DNA of 64,000 bases from Gordionus sp. m RMFG-2023 (lineage: Eukaryota; Nematomorpha; Gordioida; Chordodea; Parachordodidae). A program made the translations under genes and the position numbers. This document shows, piece by piece, positions 1 through 11,640 of the stretch (position 1 is the stretch's first letter; every line of letters begins with the position of its first letter). Below the pieces are notes generated by a model. The model worked only from the letters and a program-made list of their open reading frames with translations, was not told the origin of the DNA and did not search any database. The DNA lies in contig NC_088776.1 in the NCBI RefSeq assembly GCF_954871325.1, positions 63,450,954-63,514,953 on the forward strand, written 5' to 3'.

Positions 1-545
1 AAGGACTGATTTAAATTACTATCCGTTTAAAATTAATTTCATTTTATTATTTAATTCTATCATTTATAAGATTATATTAGAGAATATAGAAAAAAATTAG
101 CCGTTAATTATAAACTACAGCAACCCAGGAAGTTAGTTATCCTATGTACCATGCTAACTATGTCCAATATGCCCTGTTTTCTTTCACTCGAAAATTTGAA
201 AATTTTTAAAGAAGTGTGTACTATACATCATCATCATTATTATAGCTAACAAATAGAATCATTTCGTAGAGACTTTTTAATATTTAAAAAATTTTTATGA
301 GAATTTTTACAAAATAGGGTCGTATGTGGCCAGGGTCTCCCCTAAATTCGCTATATTACAAAAATGGGAGCTCCCTTGAAACATAGAAAATTGTAGCCTA
401 GCGGAGATATTTCTAATCAAAATTAATAGCGGAACAGTTATCCGACCCTGCGCAAAGGCGGCGGCGTGAAATAATAACGGATCATATCAAGTCAATCATT
501 TATATATTTTTTTAAATTTATAATATAGATAAGCTTACCTACAAG
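1..545. other. No gene seen; probable intron of the M13 peptidase gene
   Basis: AT-rich sequence with no recognisable exon. It lies directly upstream of the first peptidase exon I can place, so it is most simply an intron whose upstream exon is outside the window. A short GC-richer patch near 440-475 has no coding pattern I recognise. Confidence 0.4.
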
Positions 546-1843
546 GGCGAGGCATCTAGTGTCAAACTATTACACCAAGATGAACGTCGGAGAATTGATA
601 AAAGAAATCCCGGAAGTAATTAAGTGAACGAACGAATAAATTAATGAATGAGTGAGTGAATAAAATGGCAACTTCCCTTTCCCTGTAATATTTTTTTATG
701 AAAATTAATTTAAAAAAAAATTCTATTATTTAAAATTAACTTAGCCCAAAAATATTAGAAAAGTGATATTCACCATATCCCTGTCAATCATTATGTTATA
801 GCAATTATGATACGCGTTCGTAGAGACCCTCATAATCTTCTACACGCTAACCCCTCCGATTTAAGAAGGAGAGACAATGTAGATTTAACCTCCCTCCTGC
901 CTCTCTACCGATATAATAACCGCGCGTTAAATATACACCCCCCCCCCTCCCAACCTCCAAATTCATAATAAAATAATAAGACTAAAAATTTTCGCTTTTA
1001 AACGTCAATCAAATTAAAAAACACAGATTTAAAAAGATTTGCGATTGCTTCTTTTTTTTAAAAAAAAAATAATTTTATTTTACAAAAGTGACCGAATAAA
1101 AAAGAAAATTCAATATACTTTGATTGACCGGTCGACATTATATAAAATGAAAAAGAGTGACAACTCAATTTCAAAACCGAAAAGGTAGTGAGAGAAATGA
1201 AACATTACAAATTAAATCATCACCGAGATTATGATTCTAGTTTTTCCTATATGATATATTAATAAAACAGATAAATTGGCTCAAGTACTTCAAGCATTTG
1301 ATGCCCGAACTGAAGGAAGATGACTTGGTGGGAGTTCTCTCCTTGGAATACATGAGAAAGTTGGGAAAGTTATTGACCGTAACTCCCAAAAGGTTGGGTC
1401 TTTTTTTTTTACGTACAAAACTAAAACTCAGCCTACGTAGACAAAAATTATTATTATTGCTTGATTTTTATAGGGATCCAGAAAGATCTTTACTCATTTT
1501 AAAAAGTTCCAACCAAACTCTGTAAGATAGCTAATTGATCAATCTAATTTGAGGCCCATATTCGTATTCAACTGACTCGACATGGTTGGGAGGGGGGGGG
1601 GGGTGGGTGAATGTTAGTAAAAAAAATTTTTGTCCCCTTTTGTCATTCCGAAAGAATCACCGTTTTTCTAGAGAGGTTAAGTCTCTAGAGGTTAGTGAAA
1701 ATCACCTAAATAGGTTGGTGTTAGAGGAAGGGGATATTAAGATTCCGAATAAACTGCTGTCGAGGAAACTCTCGGAGAATGAATGGGATTGACATAAGGA
1801 AATGAGGTTTTTTCTTCTTTTTCTTTCTTTCTTTCTTTCTTTT

Positions 1844-1919
<76 letters not shown>

Positions 1920-4777
1920 TATTTCTTTCTTTCTTTCTTTCTTTCACTCATATAAACAACACGTATATTTGCAAAAAAGTAAAGTGTTAAAAACTATGTT
2001 TTTTCTTTTCTTGGGGAGAGGGGGTGGGGCAAATGATACAAAAAATCTTTTTGGCTATACGGTAATCTCTCCTCGCATTGGTTCGAATTTTTTATTTTTC
2101 CCGCCAATTTATTTTAAAAAAATATTTATATTTTCCCTAAAGGGTAGTTTCCAATTTTATCATGTGGAAAACGGTGCATCATTTGTTGCAATACACCAAC
2201 CGGGACTTGGTGGATATGGAAAAAGCTTTTAACAAGGTAATGCCTTATGTATGTGTCTATATGTATATATCAGAGTTGTTAAAGGATCTAGATACAAGTA
2301 TCTAGATCCTGTATCTAGATCCTGTATCTAGATATAAAAATGTGGTATCTGTATCTGTATCTAGATAGATTTTTGATTAAAATATCGGTATCTAGATATT
2401 ATTTTAGACGATGTATCTGTATCTAGATCCATTTAAAAAGTATCTGTTAACAACTCTGATATAGGTAATAACAAATAAATAATAACCCCGTTAGAACCCC
2501 CCCCCCCCCCGATCCATAGGACAGAATTCATTTTTTTGGTCCCTGTTAACCCTGCACTCACGGTTTAGCGCGAATTGGCGGGGTTGCTGCGACATCGGGC
2601 TAACTGTGAATGGAAGGTAATCCGGCCAGATCCAAAATTTGGGAAAAGTGGGTAAATTATCAAAGCTTTGAGTAAAAATACGATATTTTTTTAGTTTCTC
2701 CTTTAAAATAGATGAGAAATTAGAGCGGAGTTACAAAAAATGAAGGAAGGAAGGAAGGAAGAAAGAAAGAAAGAGAGAAAGAGAGAAAGAAGAGAAGAGA
2801 GAGAAAGAAAGAGAAGAAGAGAAAATACAAAATGGATAAAAAAATATAATAATTCTTATTATTTTTTTCCCGCGCAAAAAGCTCGTCAGCACGGGATCCT
2901 TAAAGTCCAGGTGGAAGATATGCGTTTACAATACTCTGAAATTTTTCCCGCTCATTAACGGCCATCTTTTCGTGAAACGATACTTCGACAAGGAAACCAA
3001 GGAATCGGTTTACATAATATTATTATTATTAATCATCTGCTGGCGACATAATACAGAAAATAAATTTTATATAATTCGCAAAGTTTAGAAAAATGATAAG
3101 AGGGGAAAAATAATTATAACAATGTCATAACCGGATACGGGATCTTGAGTAATAAAATCTTTTAATTTACGTCACGTTTAATGAAAAGCCATTTTTTTCA
3201 AATTCGGAATTTTTTTTTTTAATTTGAACCGGAAATGTGTATTCCAGCTATGTTAAGGGTTACCCTCACTGTGTATTTCCTACAAATTTTACTTTCTTTC
3301 CTTTCCTTCCTTCCTTCCTTCCTTCCTTCCTTCCTTCCTTCCTTCCTTCCTTCCTTCCTTCCTTCCTTCCTTCCTTCCTTCCTTCCTTCCTTCCTTCCTT
3401 CCTTCCTTCCTTCCTTCCTTCCTTCCTTCCTTCCTTCCTTCCTTCCTTCCTTCCTTCCTTCCTTCCTTCCTTCCTTCCTTCCTTCCTTCCTTCCTTCCTT
3501 CCTTTCCTTTCTTCCTTCCTTACTTCCTATAACACATTGCCGGAAAAAAAACTCATTGACGTTAACATATATCCGAGCCGGACTCGAAAATATTAAAAAA
3601 AAAATTTTGAATAATAATTCGGGGCTTAAAAAATTTTTTTTTTTTTAATTTGAACCCAAAATGTGTATTCCGAAAAGCTATGTTGAGGTTACCCTCACTG
3701 TGTATTTCCTACAAATTTTTACTTCTTTTTCTTCCTTCCTTCCTTCCTTCCTATATTTTATTATCCCTAAGATTTACAACATTTCGAAAGAAATCAAGGA
3801 CGTGTTCAACGAGCGTTTACCTCAAATCGAATGGATGGATAATCAAACCAGGATAGTGGCACAAAAAAAGGTTTATTTCAATTTTAGAATTCGGCCAAAC
3901 CCATTTTATTTATTTTTTCCATGGGCGCGGCCCTAAGGGTTTTTAACGGTCGATTTCTGATTGACAGGAGCTTGTATTCTGCGATATCGAAGATAGTATC
4001 CGGTTCATTACTAATTAAGCGAGTAATCGACCGCCAGATGATGCCAACGGCTATAGGTCTGGTCTTATAAACTTGGTCCCATAGATTATCTTGGAAAATA
4101 TCTGAGGAAATGTCCCTCTAAAAGCATACGCTTGATGAGCTAGCTGGGTTATCTTTGAAAGGGTATCGGTCAGTTGAGCCATAGCAGGAATATCCAGGTC
4201 CTGAAGAAATATAGGAAGGATTCCGTCAATTCCAGGGAGAAAAATCATTTCTAAAAGATGGATCGTCCTAACATCTGTGGTAGTAAATGTTAAAAGTACA
4301 AATGATATAAATTCAGAATAAATTTGAATTATCGGTATCTGTGTTATTCGATTCGGTGTTTTTAAGGAAGTGCCAAATATATAATCATTATCCTAAGGGG
4401 GCCAGATTTCGACTCTAACAGCTACATCAGTTTCCTGTTCTCTGTTGACGGATAAGAATTGATTATTAATTTACTCAATTATATAGAATAATAAATACAT
4501 TGTAAGAAACAAAGAGGATATAATTAATCAATGACGCATAATAATACCTAGACTGACGATGCGTTCATTAGAAGTGTATAGGTCAATGAAAAACAGCTGG
4601 GGACGCCATTTTGGTAACCCGTATCATTATTTAAAATTTTTAAGCGAGATGCCAATCTAATTCCTTATGTCTGACGCAATCTTTACCAAAGAATTGCCTG
4701 ATCATATGGGTTACCAAAATGGCGGATCCAGCTGATTTACATTCTAAGTCACTTTCAAAACGCACTTATTATGAATT

Positions 4778-4809
<32 letters not shown>

Positions 4810-4812
4810 TTT

Positions 4813-4892
<80 letters not shown>

Positions 4893-5963
4893 TGTAATCG
4901 ACAGTCTAGGTATTATTATTATTATGTCATTGGGACTAATATTATTTATTTTTAAAAAAATTTTTTAAATTCTTTAGGCAGATTTCATCATAAAGAAAAT
5001 AGCTTACCCGGCATTGCTTTCGGATTTGGATTATTTGGATAATATAAATCGGAGGGTAATATATATAGTATATAATAAGCGAATGAATGTTACGCATAAA
5101 TGATGAATCACCAAGGAATGTAAGAATAGATAAATGAACGAATGAATTGTCATGATTACAGGTTAATATCAGCAAGGAAACGTATTTCGGCAACATACTA
5201 AAACTGGAACAAGAGGCGAGCCAAATGGATCACACTTACTTCCGGAAATACGTCAATAGAACCGAGTATAAATTATATTTATCGTGATATACGGCCCGAA
5301 GTCCGGCCCGGCCCGGTCCTGTCCGGATACACGGGAAATCGCCATTTTTTTTAGAAAAAAACGGGGCCGGGTTGGTCCGGGCTTGAACATATAAACCCAA
5401 GCCCGGACTTGACCGGGTCGTGCTGTACTGTGTAAAATGGTACCTCTACAGGTCTCCGAACTTTGTATCTAATTATATCCTGTCAATCCTATTTAAGTAT
5501 CTCAAGACATATTTTTTTTCTAACTATGTAAGGTGCGCGTGCTTAATGCCCAATTTAAGGATTCTATTGGTAAAATTCAAATTTTATGAACTAAATTTTT
5601 TTCCCCTTCTTTCTTATATTAAGATCGCTTTCGAAATTAAGCGTAATTACAGGTAAAGGGACGTGAATCCGAACAGGGGTTCAGGAAATTTAAAATTGTT
5701 TGGTTGGCCATTTTGAAACCACAGAACGGACCAGAGACCGATTTAAGGATGATACCATATATCCGGGGTAAAATGGACCTGGGGCAGGTTCGGACGCCAC
5801 TTAGGGAAAATCGGTTTAGATTAAGTTTCCTGTCATCAAAATTTCCATTAAATGAAATTTGAAAAAATTCTTGAATCCCTGATTATAGGTATATAAAATT
5901 ATAAGCTTAAGACCCTAAGATAAAACATAAACTTCATTATATGCCATATCATTAATGCTTCGT

Positions 5964-6043
<80 letters not shown>

Positions 6044-6046
6044 TTT

Positions 6047-6114
<68 letters not shown>

Positions 6115-6608
6115 GAAATCATTTTAAAACTTAATCATTATTCAATGTAATTTTTTCAAAGATGGAGGGACACCATCTTGGAAGTCAATGCTTACTACCA
6201 CTGGAACAAAAACTACATAAGTATTATTTTATTTTTTTTCCATTTATTTTTATCTATTTCTTACCAATCAAGACGAAAAATCTCTTATTTTTTTGTTTTT
6301 GAAATTCAAAATATTTTTTTTTCGTGTGTCCTAAATCCCCCTATTTGCCTTATAAATTTTAAGATTAATATATGTTAGCGGCTAATGTGTTTATTTTCCC
6401 GACTAATGTGTTTTTGTGTTTTTTTTCCGGCAAATGTGTTTTTTTCCGGCAATAAATGATTTTTTGAACGCGTTTTTTTATAAAAAAAAAAAAAATTTAA
6501 AAATTTTAATTTTAACCGAAAATTGTATTTTTGGCATGTTTATACCTTATATAAGGAATGTGTAGAATAATTTTTAACCGTTATCCTTTCGAGAAAAGAA
6601 AGAAAGAG

Positions 6609-6703
<95 letters not shown>

Positions 6704-8622
6704 AAATATATATGAAAAATCTGTGGGAAAAAAATAATTAATGTGAATTCTATAGAGTTTCAAAAAGTTTCATGGCTAAAATTGTCAGGAATTCATAAGG
6801 GTTGAGATTTTCCAAACATAACGGAATACATTTCCGGTTAAATCAGATTTTTAAATTTAAAAAAAAACGCGGTCAAAAAAAAAAAACGATTTGAAAGAGT
6901 TGAAAAAATAACGCGCGCATTGCCGCAAACCAGTGACATATGATAATACCTGGACTGACGATGCATTCATAATAATCAATGCAAATCAGCTGGACCCGCC
7001 ATTTTTTGGTAACCCATATGGTAATTATTCTCATGTATAAAAAAAACTGCTATTTAAATTGAAAACCTGCTTCCTTAATTATCTCGGATGCCTTCGTTAA
7101 AAATTTTTTTAATAATTATATGGGTAGCCAAAATGGCTTCCGCAGCTGTTTTTCATTCGATGTACGCTTTTAACGAATGCGTCGTCAGTCTATGTATCAT
7201 TATATGGATAGAAATATGATGAAATGATACACCCTTTAGATACATAGTTTTTCCAGTCCGATTTTTGATTAAGATGGCGACTACGCGACATATCAGTTTT
7301 AATATCCCAGTGCTAATTAAAGATTTAATGTCAATAATAGTTTTTTCTTGAAAGAGAGAAATACCTATTTATTTGATTTTTTTTAAATAAAATTTAAATA
7401 TTATTTTAAATAAATCGTATTTTGTATTTTCAGTGATACCAGCTGGCATTCTTCAGACGCCATTTTATAAAAATGGATACCCTAAGTAAAATAATTTAGT
7501 AATTGTTTTTTATTCACTTTTTTTTATTAATTTGAAAAGAAGCGGAAGTGGAAGGAAGGAAGGAAGGAAAAGAGGAAAGAGGGATAGAAGGAAAAAAGTA
7601 ATAAAATAAAAATAAATGTCATTTAATTTTTTTTTTCTTTCTAAAATATATTTTTATAGATCAGTGAATTATGGAAGAATAGGTTTCATCATAGGCCACG
7701 AAACTACGCACGCATTCGACTCATCTGGTTTTTTTTATTTATATAGGGGATCTTAAAAAAAACTTGTTTTTTATTTAAAAAAACTTGTTTTTTTTATTTA
7801 AAAAAACTTGTTTTTTTATTTAAAAAAACTTGTTTTTTATTTAAAAAAACTTGTTTTTTATTTAAAAAAACTTGTTTAAATTAAACTAAATCTGTTTTTT
7901 TTTTGAAATACTATAAATCTTCAAATGTGGCTTTAACTATTTAGAAATCCGAATTTGGTGTTATGGACAAATGACATTCAAATACCAAACTAGAATTCGC
8001 GAATTTATTTTTTATTAAAAGTTGTACAAACATCGAAAATCAGCTGTTGATGATTTCATTAGCTATTTTAAAAAAAATAAAATATTTAATGAGCCATTCA
8101 GGTTTAAAAGAGTTTGGTCTCGAACAAAAAGAGAAATCGGTTTTCTTAACGGTGGTTTTTTATAGGTTCGCTCTCTTATTTGAGGTTTATATCGGTTCGG
8201 TCTATGGAAATGTCTGAACCGAACCGTCTACCTAATTACTCTCGACCATTCCGAAAATGTCTCATCATTTTTTATTTTCTGTAACAGGAAGTCAATACAA
8301 CGAATTCGGTAATCAGAAGGAATGGTGGTCCAAGGAGATTACCAAAAATTTCCAGGAGAAGGCGTCTTGCATTATCGACCAATACGGAAATTACACCGTA
8401 CCGGAAATTGACATTAAAGTTTTGTTTTTTTAAAAAAAATAATATAATTATATTCAAAAATTAACCGGAAACGCGAGGGTAAATTGAAAGGCAGGGGATT
8501 TTGTGGCGACACGATATTATTTTTTTTAAAATTTTTATTTTTATCTTTCTCGCTAGCTAAACGGGGTAGCTACCCAAAGCGAAAATATAGCGGATAACGG
8601 CGGAATCAAACAGGCCTACGCT
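546..8622 (+). CDS. M13 zinc metallopeptidase (neprilysin/ECE-like), 12 exons, partial at both ends
   Basis: M13 (neprilysin/endothelin-converting-enzyme) endopeptidases are type II membrane or secreted zinc enzymes that cleave small peptides outside the cell. Exons read here: ~546-615, 1271-1392, 2143-2236, 2882-3007, 3772-3870, 4978-5055, 5162-5265, 6162-6220, 7434-7485, 7660-7727, 8288-8418 and 8557-8622. Every junction has GT/AG and the reading phases fit throughout, giving about 355 codons without a stop. Family landmarks occur in order: INWLKYF, RWKICVYN, LFVKRYFD, IEWMDNQTR, VNAYYHWNKN, IPAGILQTPFY, GHETTHAFD (zinc-binding HExxH), EWWSKE and ENIADNGG (third zinc ligand region). The N-terminal membrane anchor and the final roughly 100 residues (FAQxWC region, C-terminal CxVW) are not seen. 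They lie outside, in the N gap, or are lost. The first exon's acceptor is uncertain (546 or 560). The introns are packed with microsatellites and MITEs. Confidence 0.92.
1808..1946. repeat. (TTTC)n microsatellite
   Basis: About 140 bases of nearly pure TTTC, in an intron of the M13 gene. Open frames across it on both strands are repeat artefacts. Confidence 0.97.
2271..2458. mobile_element. MITE-A copy 1 (CAGAGTTGTTAA ends), in M13 intron
   Basis: A 188-bp element with inverted ends CAGAGTTGTTAA and TTAACAACTCTG. The interior is built from repeated TATCTAGATC/GATCTAGATA palindromes. It starts 34 bases after a splice donor of the M13 gene. Two shorter copies at 57182 and 58229 have the same ends. 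Flanks share only ATAT here, so the target duplication is not clear in this copy. It has no coding capacity, so it is a non-autonomous DNA element, probably hAT-type judging from copy 2. Confidence 0.85.
2740..2822. repeat. Purine-rich GGAA/GAAA microsatellite
   Basis: Degenerate GGAA and GAAA repeats in an intron, ending about 60 bases before the acceptor of the exon at 2882. Confidence 0.9.
3219..3735. repeat. Tandem duplication carrying (CCTT)n arrays
   Basis: An 80-base segment (TTTAATTTGAACC...TCCTACAAATTTTACTT) occurs at about 3219-3297 and again at about 3645-3727. Each copy runs straight into a CCTT microsatellite: about 230 bases at 3292-3524 and about 25 bases at 3728-3752. The second array ends about 20 bases before an M13 exon acceptor (exon starts 3772). 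Confidence 0.85.
4529..4931. mobile_element. MITE-B copy 1, expanded by an internal (TTTC)n array
   Basis: The ends are CAATGACGCATAATAATACC and its inverted match ending at 4931. Inside each end are mirrored CAGCTG and CCATTTTGGTAACCC motifs. A TTTC microsatellite of about 115 bases (4779-4892) sits inside the right arm, separating the inner part from the terminal GTCTAGGTATTATTA. There are no coding frames. Related copies lie at 6931, 31380 and 53433. Confidence 0.82.
4779..4892. repeat. (TTTC)n microsatellite inside MITE-B
   Basis: Nearly pure TTTC with one TTTTC interruption, embedded in the right inverted repeat of the MITE-B copy at 4529-4931. Confidence 0.96.
5283..5425. repeat. GC-rich CCCGG-repeat palindrome, possible MITE
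   Basis: About 140 bases with repeated CCGGCCCGG/CCGGGCTTG blocks arranged as an imperfect inverted repeat around an AT-rich centre, in an intron just after the exon ending at 5265. It resembles the GGACCC-rich subterminal repeats of the hAT element at 39112, but I see no clean ends or target duplication. Confidence 0.45.
5964..6113. repeat. (TTTC)n microsatellite
   Basis: About 150 bases of TTTC with one interruption near 6045, in the M13 intron before the exon at 6162. Confidence 0.97.
6370..6930. mobile_element. Fold-back-like repeat with an internal (GAAA)n array
   Basis: The left part (GCGGCTAATGTG, TTTTCCGGCAA, GAACGCGTTTTTTTA, TTTAACCGGAAA-type blocks) is mirrored at 6825-6925 (TTTCCGGTTAAA, AAACGCGGTCAAA, GTTGAAAAAATAACGCG). 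Between them lies a pure GAAA microsatellite (6594-6705). Similar blocks are found in the centre of the larger fold-back element at 16730-18130. The boundaries are approximate, and it abuts MITE-B copy 2. Confidence 0.55.
6594..6705. repeat. (GAAA)n microsatellite
   Basis: About 110 bases of GAAA inside the fold-back-like repeat at 6370-6930. Confidence 0.96.
6931..7206. mobile_element. MITE-B copy 2
   Basis: The left end CAGTGACATATGATAATACC is followed by CTGGACTGACGATGCATTC. The right arm carries the mirrored GCGTCGTCAGTCTATG. The inner CAGCTGGACCCGCCATTTT and AAAATGGCTTCCGCAGCTG are in inverted arrangement. It is more diverged at the right end than the other copies and lies in an M13 intron. 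Confidence 0.78.
7660..7727 (+). CDS. M13 peptidase exon carrying the HETTH zinc motif
   Basis: This exon of the M13 gene translates as KSVNYGRIGFIIGHETTHAF plus D-S-S. HETTH matches the family HExxH signature: the two histidines bind zinc and the glutamate is the catalytic base. It is entered in phase 2 after the acceptor TTTTTATAG and left in phase 1 at a GTTTTT donor, joining the upstream IPAGILQ exon (7434-7485) and the downstream EWWSKE exon in frame. All catalytic residues that can be judged are present, so this looks like a live enzyme rather than a pseudogene. Confidence 0.93.
7753..7876. repeat. Short tandem array, unit about 23 bp
   Basis: Six near-identical units of AAAAAAACTTGTTTTTTATTT begin 25 bases after the donor of the HETTH exon, inside an M13 intron. 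Confidence 0.9.
8557..8622 (+). CDS. M13 peptidase exon with third zinc-ligand motif, last exon found
   Basis: The exon reads LNGVATQSENIADNGGIKQA followed by Y-A, after a TCGCTAG acceptor and before a strong GTAAGT donor. The glutamate of ENIAD is the third zinc ligand in M13 enzymes and the aspartate positions the catalytic histidine. The strong donor shows that further exons are expected, but none was recognised between here and about 12 kb. The next 400 bases hold a decayed MITE and then the 200-base assembly gap. Confidence 0.92.
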
Positions 8623-8774
8623 GTAAGTTCGTATTATACTATTTCTTATAAATAATCACGTGAACTATTCTCTCCTTTAAACATTTCCTATAAGGTTTTC
8701 CATTTTTCTTTCAAAATGTCGAATTACGGTATATAAGATTTCTTCTTTTTTTGTCGTTGAAGTATTACAATTAG

Positions 8775-9005
8775 CGTTGTCCAACACTCGATTTGAGGCG
8801 ATTTTTAAAAAACGCTAAACTCAATTTGAAGCGATTTTTAAAAACGCTAAACTCAATTTGAAGAGATATTTAAAAACGACCAACTCAATATTGTAAGCCG
8901 GGATAAATATTCCCTCGCGATTCGATCTAATAGATGTCCAAACCGTTTTGCCATCTATGAGCGGAAAATCTTCAGCCTTGTCGTAATAATTGTTCTGGAT
9001 AAAAT
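8775..9005. mobile_element. MITE-M1 copy, decayed and internally duplicated
   Basis: It starts with a GCGTTGTCCAACACTCGATTTG version of the M1 end. The block GCGATTTTTAAAAACGCTAAACTCAATTTGAAG is tandemly repeated three times. It ends with the M1 right-hand segment (ATGAGCGGAAAATCTTCAGCC, GTAATAATTGTTCTGGATAAA). The assembly gap follows 25 bases later. Confidence 0.65.
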
Positions 9006-9030
9006 ATTTGATAGGTCAGTTTTAAAAAAT

Positions 9031-9230
9031 NNNNNNNNNNNNNNNNNNNNNNNNNNNNNNNNNNNNNNNNNNNNNNNNNNNNNNNNNNNNNNNNNNNNNN
9101 NNNNNNNNNNNNNNNNNNNNNNNNNNNNNNNNNNNNNNNNNNNNNNNNNNNNNNNNNNNNNNNNNNNNNNNNNNNNNNNNNNNNNNNNNNNNNNNNNNNN
9201 NNNNNNNNNNNNNNNNNNNNNNNNNNNNNN
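9031..9230. other. Assembly gap (200 N)
   Basis: A run of exactly 200 N, a typical fixed-length placeholder, so the true missing length is unknown. One or more terminal M13 exons could be missing here. Confidence 0.99.
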
Positions 9231-11090
9231 TAATAATTAAAGATGCCATATCTACTAAAACTAAGTTTGGCCCAACTTGAAAAATTGCGTATTTATTAAT
9301 TAAATTCTTATATTTTATAATTCATCTCCTATTTCCTATTTTCTGGTTTTTTGACATTTAATATACATATATATATATATTTTTTTTATACGAGTTGTTT
9401 TAAAGGAGGTCTGTAGAAATAAGAGGGACTCGATTAATATTACATCCAGTCAAAGGAATTTTTTATGCAAAAACTTGAAATATTTTATACGAAAATGACA
9501 AAAATGGCAACTTCTACGCATATCATATTCCTAACAAAAGGGTTTCGTTTATAGAAATTTGAACAATTTTTTTTATAATTAAGCAAATATAAAATTTTTG
9601 ACGAAAAAAATAATAACTTGTAAAGCCAAAGTCTGCCAATATATCTTTAAAGAGTTGGACACCTTCTATTTACAAAAAAACCTACTTACGATATTGAATG
9701 AAGTGATAGATAGGGCGAAATAAGTGAAACATCTTTATTTTTTTTTAAATCTAATATTTTAATATGTTTGATTTTGATTTATATAAATTTTAACAAAGTT
9801 TAACATTACTCACTTTAATGTCAATGCCTTTTTTTCAAGACATATATTTTTGAAATCAGTGCAGGGAAACGTGTTGCTAGCTACTTAGAGAGGAATATGT
9901 AAGTCCAAAATCGATTCATTTATTTTGGATGCAATGATGGTTTTTTTAAGGCGGTAATCAGTTGCAGGAAGTAATCAATTATCAACTGCACACCGCGTCA
10001 AATAAATGATCGTTCACATATCCTAATCTCCCGTGGATAGGTATTCGTTTTGATACATGGCCTTAGACGAACTAAATTTATATGAGAAAGATAAGTTTTT
10101 CATCTCACTATCCGATATAGTAGATCTCCTTGGCGATATCAGGAGAACAGCAAAAACCCTAACAGAAATATTTATTATACAAGCAAAAAATAGAAAAAAA
10201 TAATATGAAATAACAATCTTAAGGGTGGCCAATGGCCAAACTTTTTGGAAAACATCAAATGTTAACCTTATGTGTCAATGTAATAGAAATCAAATTATTC
10301 GCGTCGCGTAAGAAAGGGGAAATAATAACTAACCGCTCACGCTTGTGTTTTAAGGTAGGCGCGTTATCTATTAATTTATAATAAATTTAAAAATAATGAA
10401 TGAACGAAAAGAAAAAGAAAAAAAAATTAATATAATATATTTTGAATTATTATTTTTATTTTTAACTCCTCAAGATATGGAGATACCCAATTCTCTAAAT
10501 ATAATTATCTTTTTGTAATGAGGTACACCCTTTTAACTATTTATTTTTTTTGTAGAAAACGATATTTTTAAAAGCTTTTTCTTAAGTGGGAAAAAATTAT
10601 TTCAATTTTATGAGAAATCAAATGGTATTTTTATGTAAAAATTAGTATATTTTTTTTATCACACTGTTAAAATTAATTGATAGCACTGGTTTAATTTTTA
10701 ACGATTTTCACAATTTTCGAAATTAATAAATAAAAGCTAGGCCCCCCTTAAAACAATATATATAGTATATATATATATATTAAGCCTTCAACAATATATC
10801 TCTCTATACTCCCTTTTCCGAGCTAACCTGTTAGCTGACGTTGACTTCAGTGAAAATTGTGTAACCAAGTGAAAACTTACATAAACTACTTAGTATTGTT
10901 AAATCACCCCATTTGGGTTAATTATTTTTAAAAACGACTAAATTAGATGACATGAGAGCATTTTGTTATTAAAATCTTACATTTCTCATATATATATAAA
11001 TCGAAATATGATCGTTTTCCCATCCATTTTAAAGGTTTGACATGTAAGGTATAAAACTATAATAACCTAATGGTAATTTTTGGCCATCAC
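9231..11090. other. AT-rich sequence without a recognised gene
   Basis: No M13 exon, other conserved coding pattern or RNA gene was recognised. A short exon-like stretch at about 9858-9898 was considered and rejected. A diverged MITE end (TTAGTATTGTTAAATC) occurs near 10890. Confidence 0.5.
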
Positions 11091-11118
11091 CAGATATGAT
11101 AAACGCGGTTTTATACAC

Positions 11119-11308
11119 TACTACGTAGTGTTGTTAAATTAACTTTATTTCAACTGTAAAACACCGTAGCTACGTATTCATCCAAAAATTATTCGAATCA
11201 ATCTTCAAGCTGAGGCTCACTCTTAGAAGCCTTGATTAAATTTTTTAGGCTAAAAGCTTGACAAAACCACAATGGTCAAAGTTAGATAATTTAACAACAC
11301 TACCACTA
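11119..11308. mobile_element. hAT-type MITE with TAGTGTTGTTAAATTA ends
   Basis: The left end TAGTGTTGTTAAATTAAC and the right end GATAATTTAACAACACTA are inverted. The 8-base flanks (CTACTACG left, CCACTACG right) match at seven positions, which fits an 8-bp hAT target duplication with one change. There are no coding frames. Confidence 0.75.
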
Positions 11309-11509
11309 CGCTTATTGTAATTATGGTAAAAAATTATTATATTTTACTTTAATCTTCCACGCCATTGTTAACTTATTTTTTTATTCATCTCCTTCAAAAA
11401 AAAAAGAAGCATACTAAAAAAATAATAATTTAATGTAAAAAAAATTATAAAATAATAATTATTGGATATTTTTTGATGGAGAGAGCAAGTATTTTAAATT
11501 AGAAATCTG

Positions 11510-11640
11510 CAAAAGATTTTTTTATAAGGTCTTTAATGACCTATACAATTCTTACAAGAGATTTTTAATCAGGTCTTTTCCCCTTTATGACCATCTAATT
11601 TGTCGGGCCAGTAAAATAATTTTATAGAAATTGATCAGCA
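11510..11640. repeat. Partial copy of the 16.7-18.1 kb fold-back element
   Basis: The sequence around GGTCTTTAATGACCTATAC, followed by GCCATCTA-like and AAAATAATTTTATAGAAATT blocks, matches the left arm of the fold-back element at 16788-16915. Only this part of the arm is present. Confidence 0.7.

Noticed and set aside
1802-1990. Open frames of repeated FLSF/KERKKERK across TTTC and GAAA arrays (also 4719-4968 and 6581-6763)
   Set aside because: They exist only because 4-base repeats have no stop in some frames. No flanking coding sequence or start context.
3235-3648. 137-codon frame of FLPS repeats
   Set aside because: Translation of a CCTT microsatellite in an intron of the M13 gene.
9858-9898. 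Exon-like AGKRVASYLERNM with AG before and GTAAGT after
   Set aside because: Too short, no family match, and it does not fit the expected M13 C-terminal sequence.
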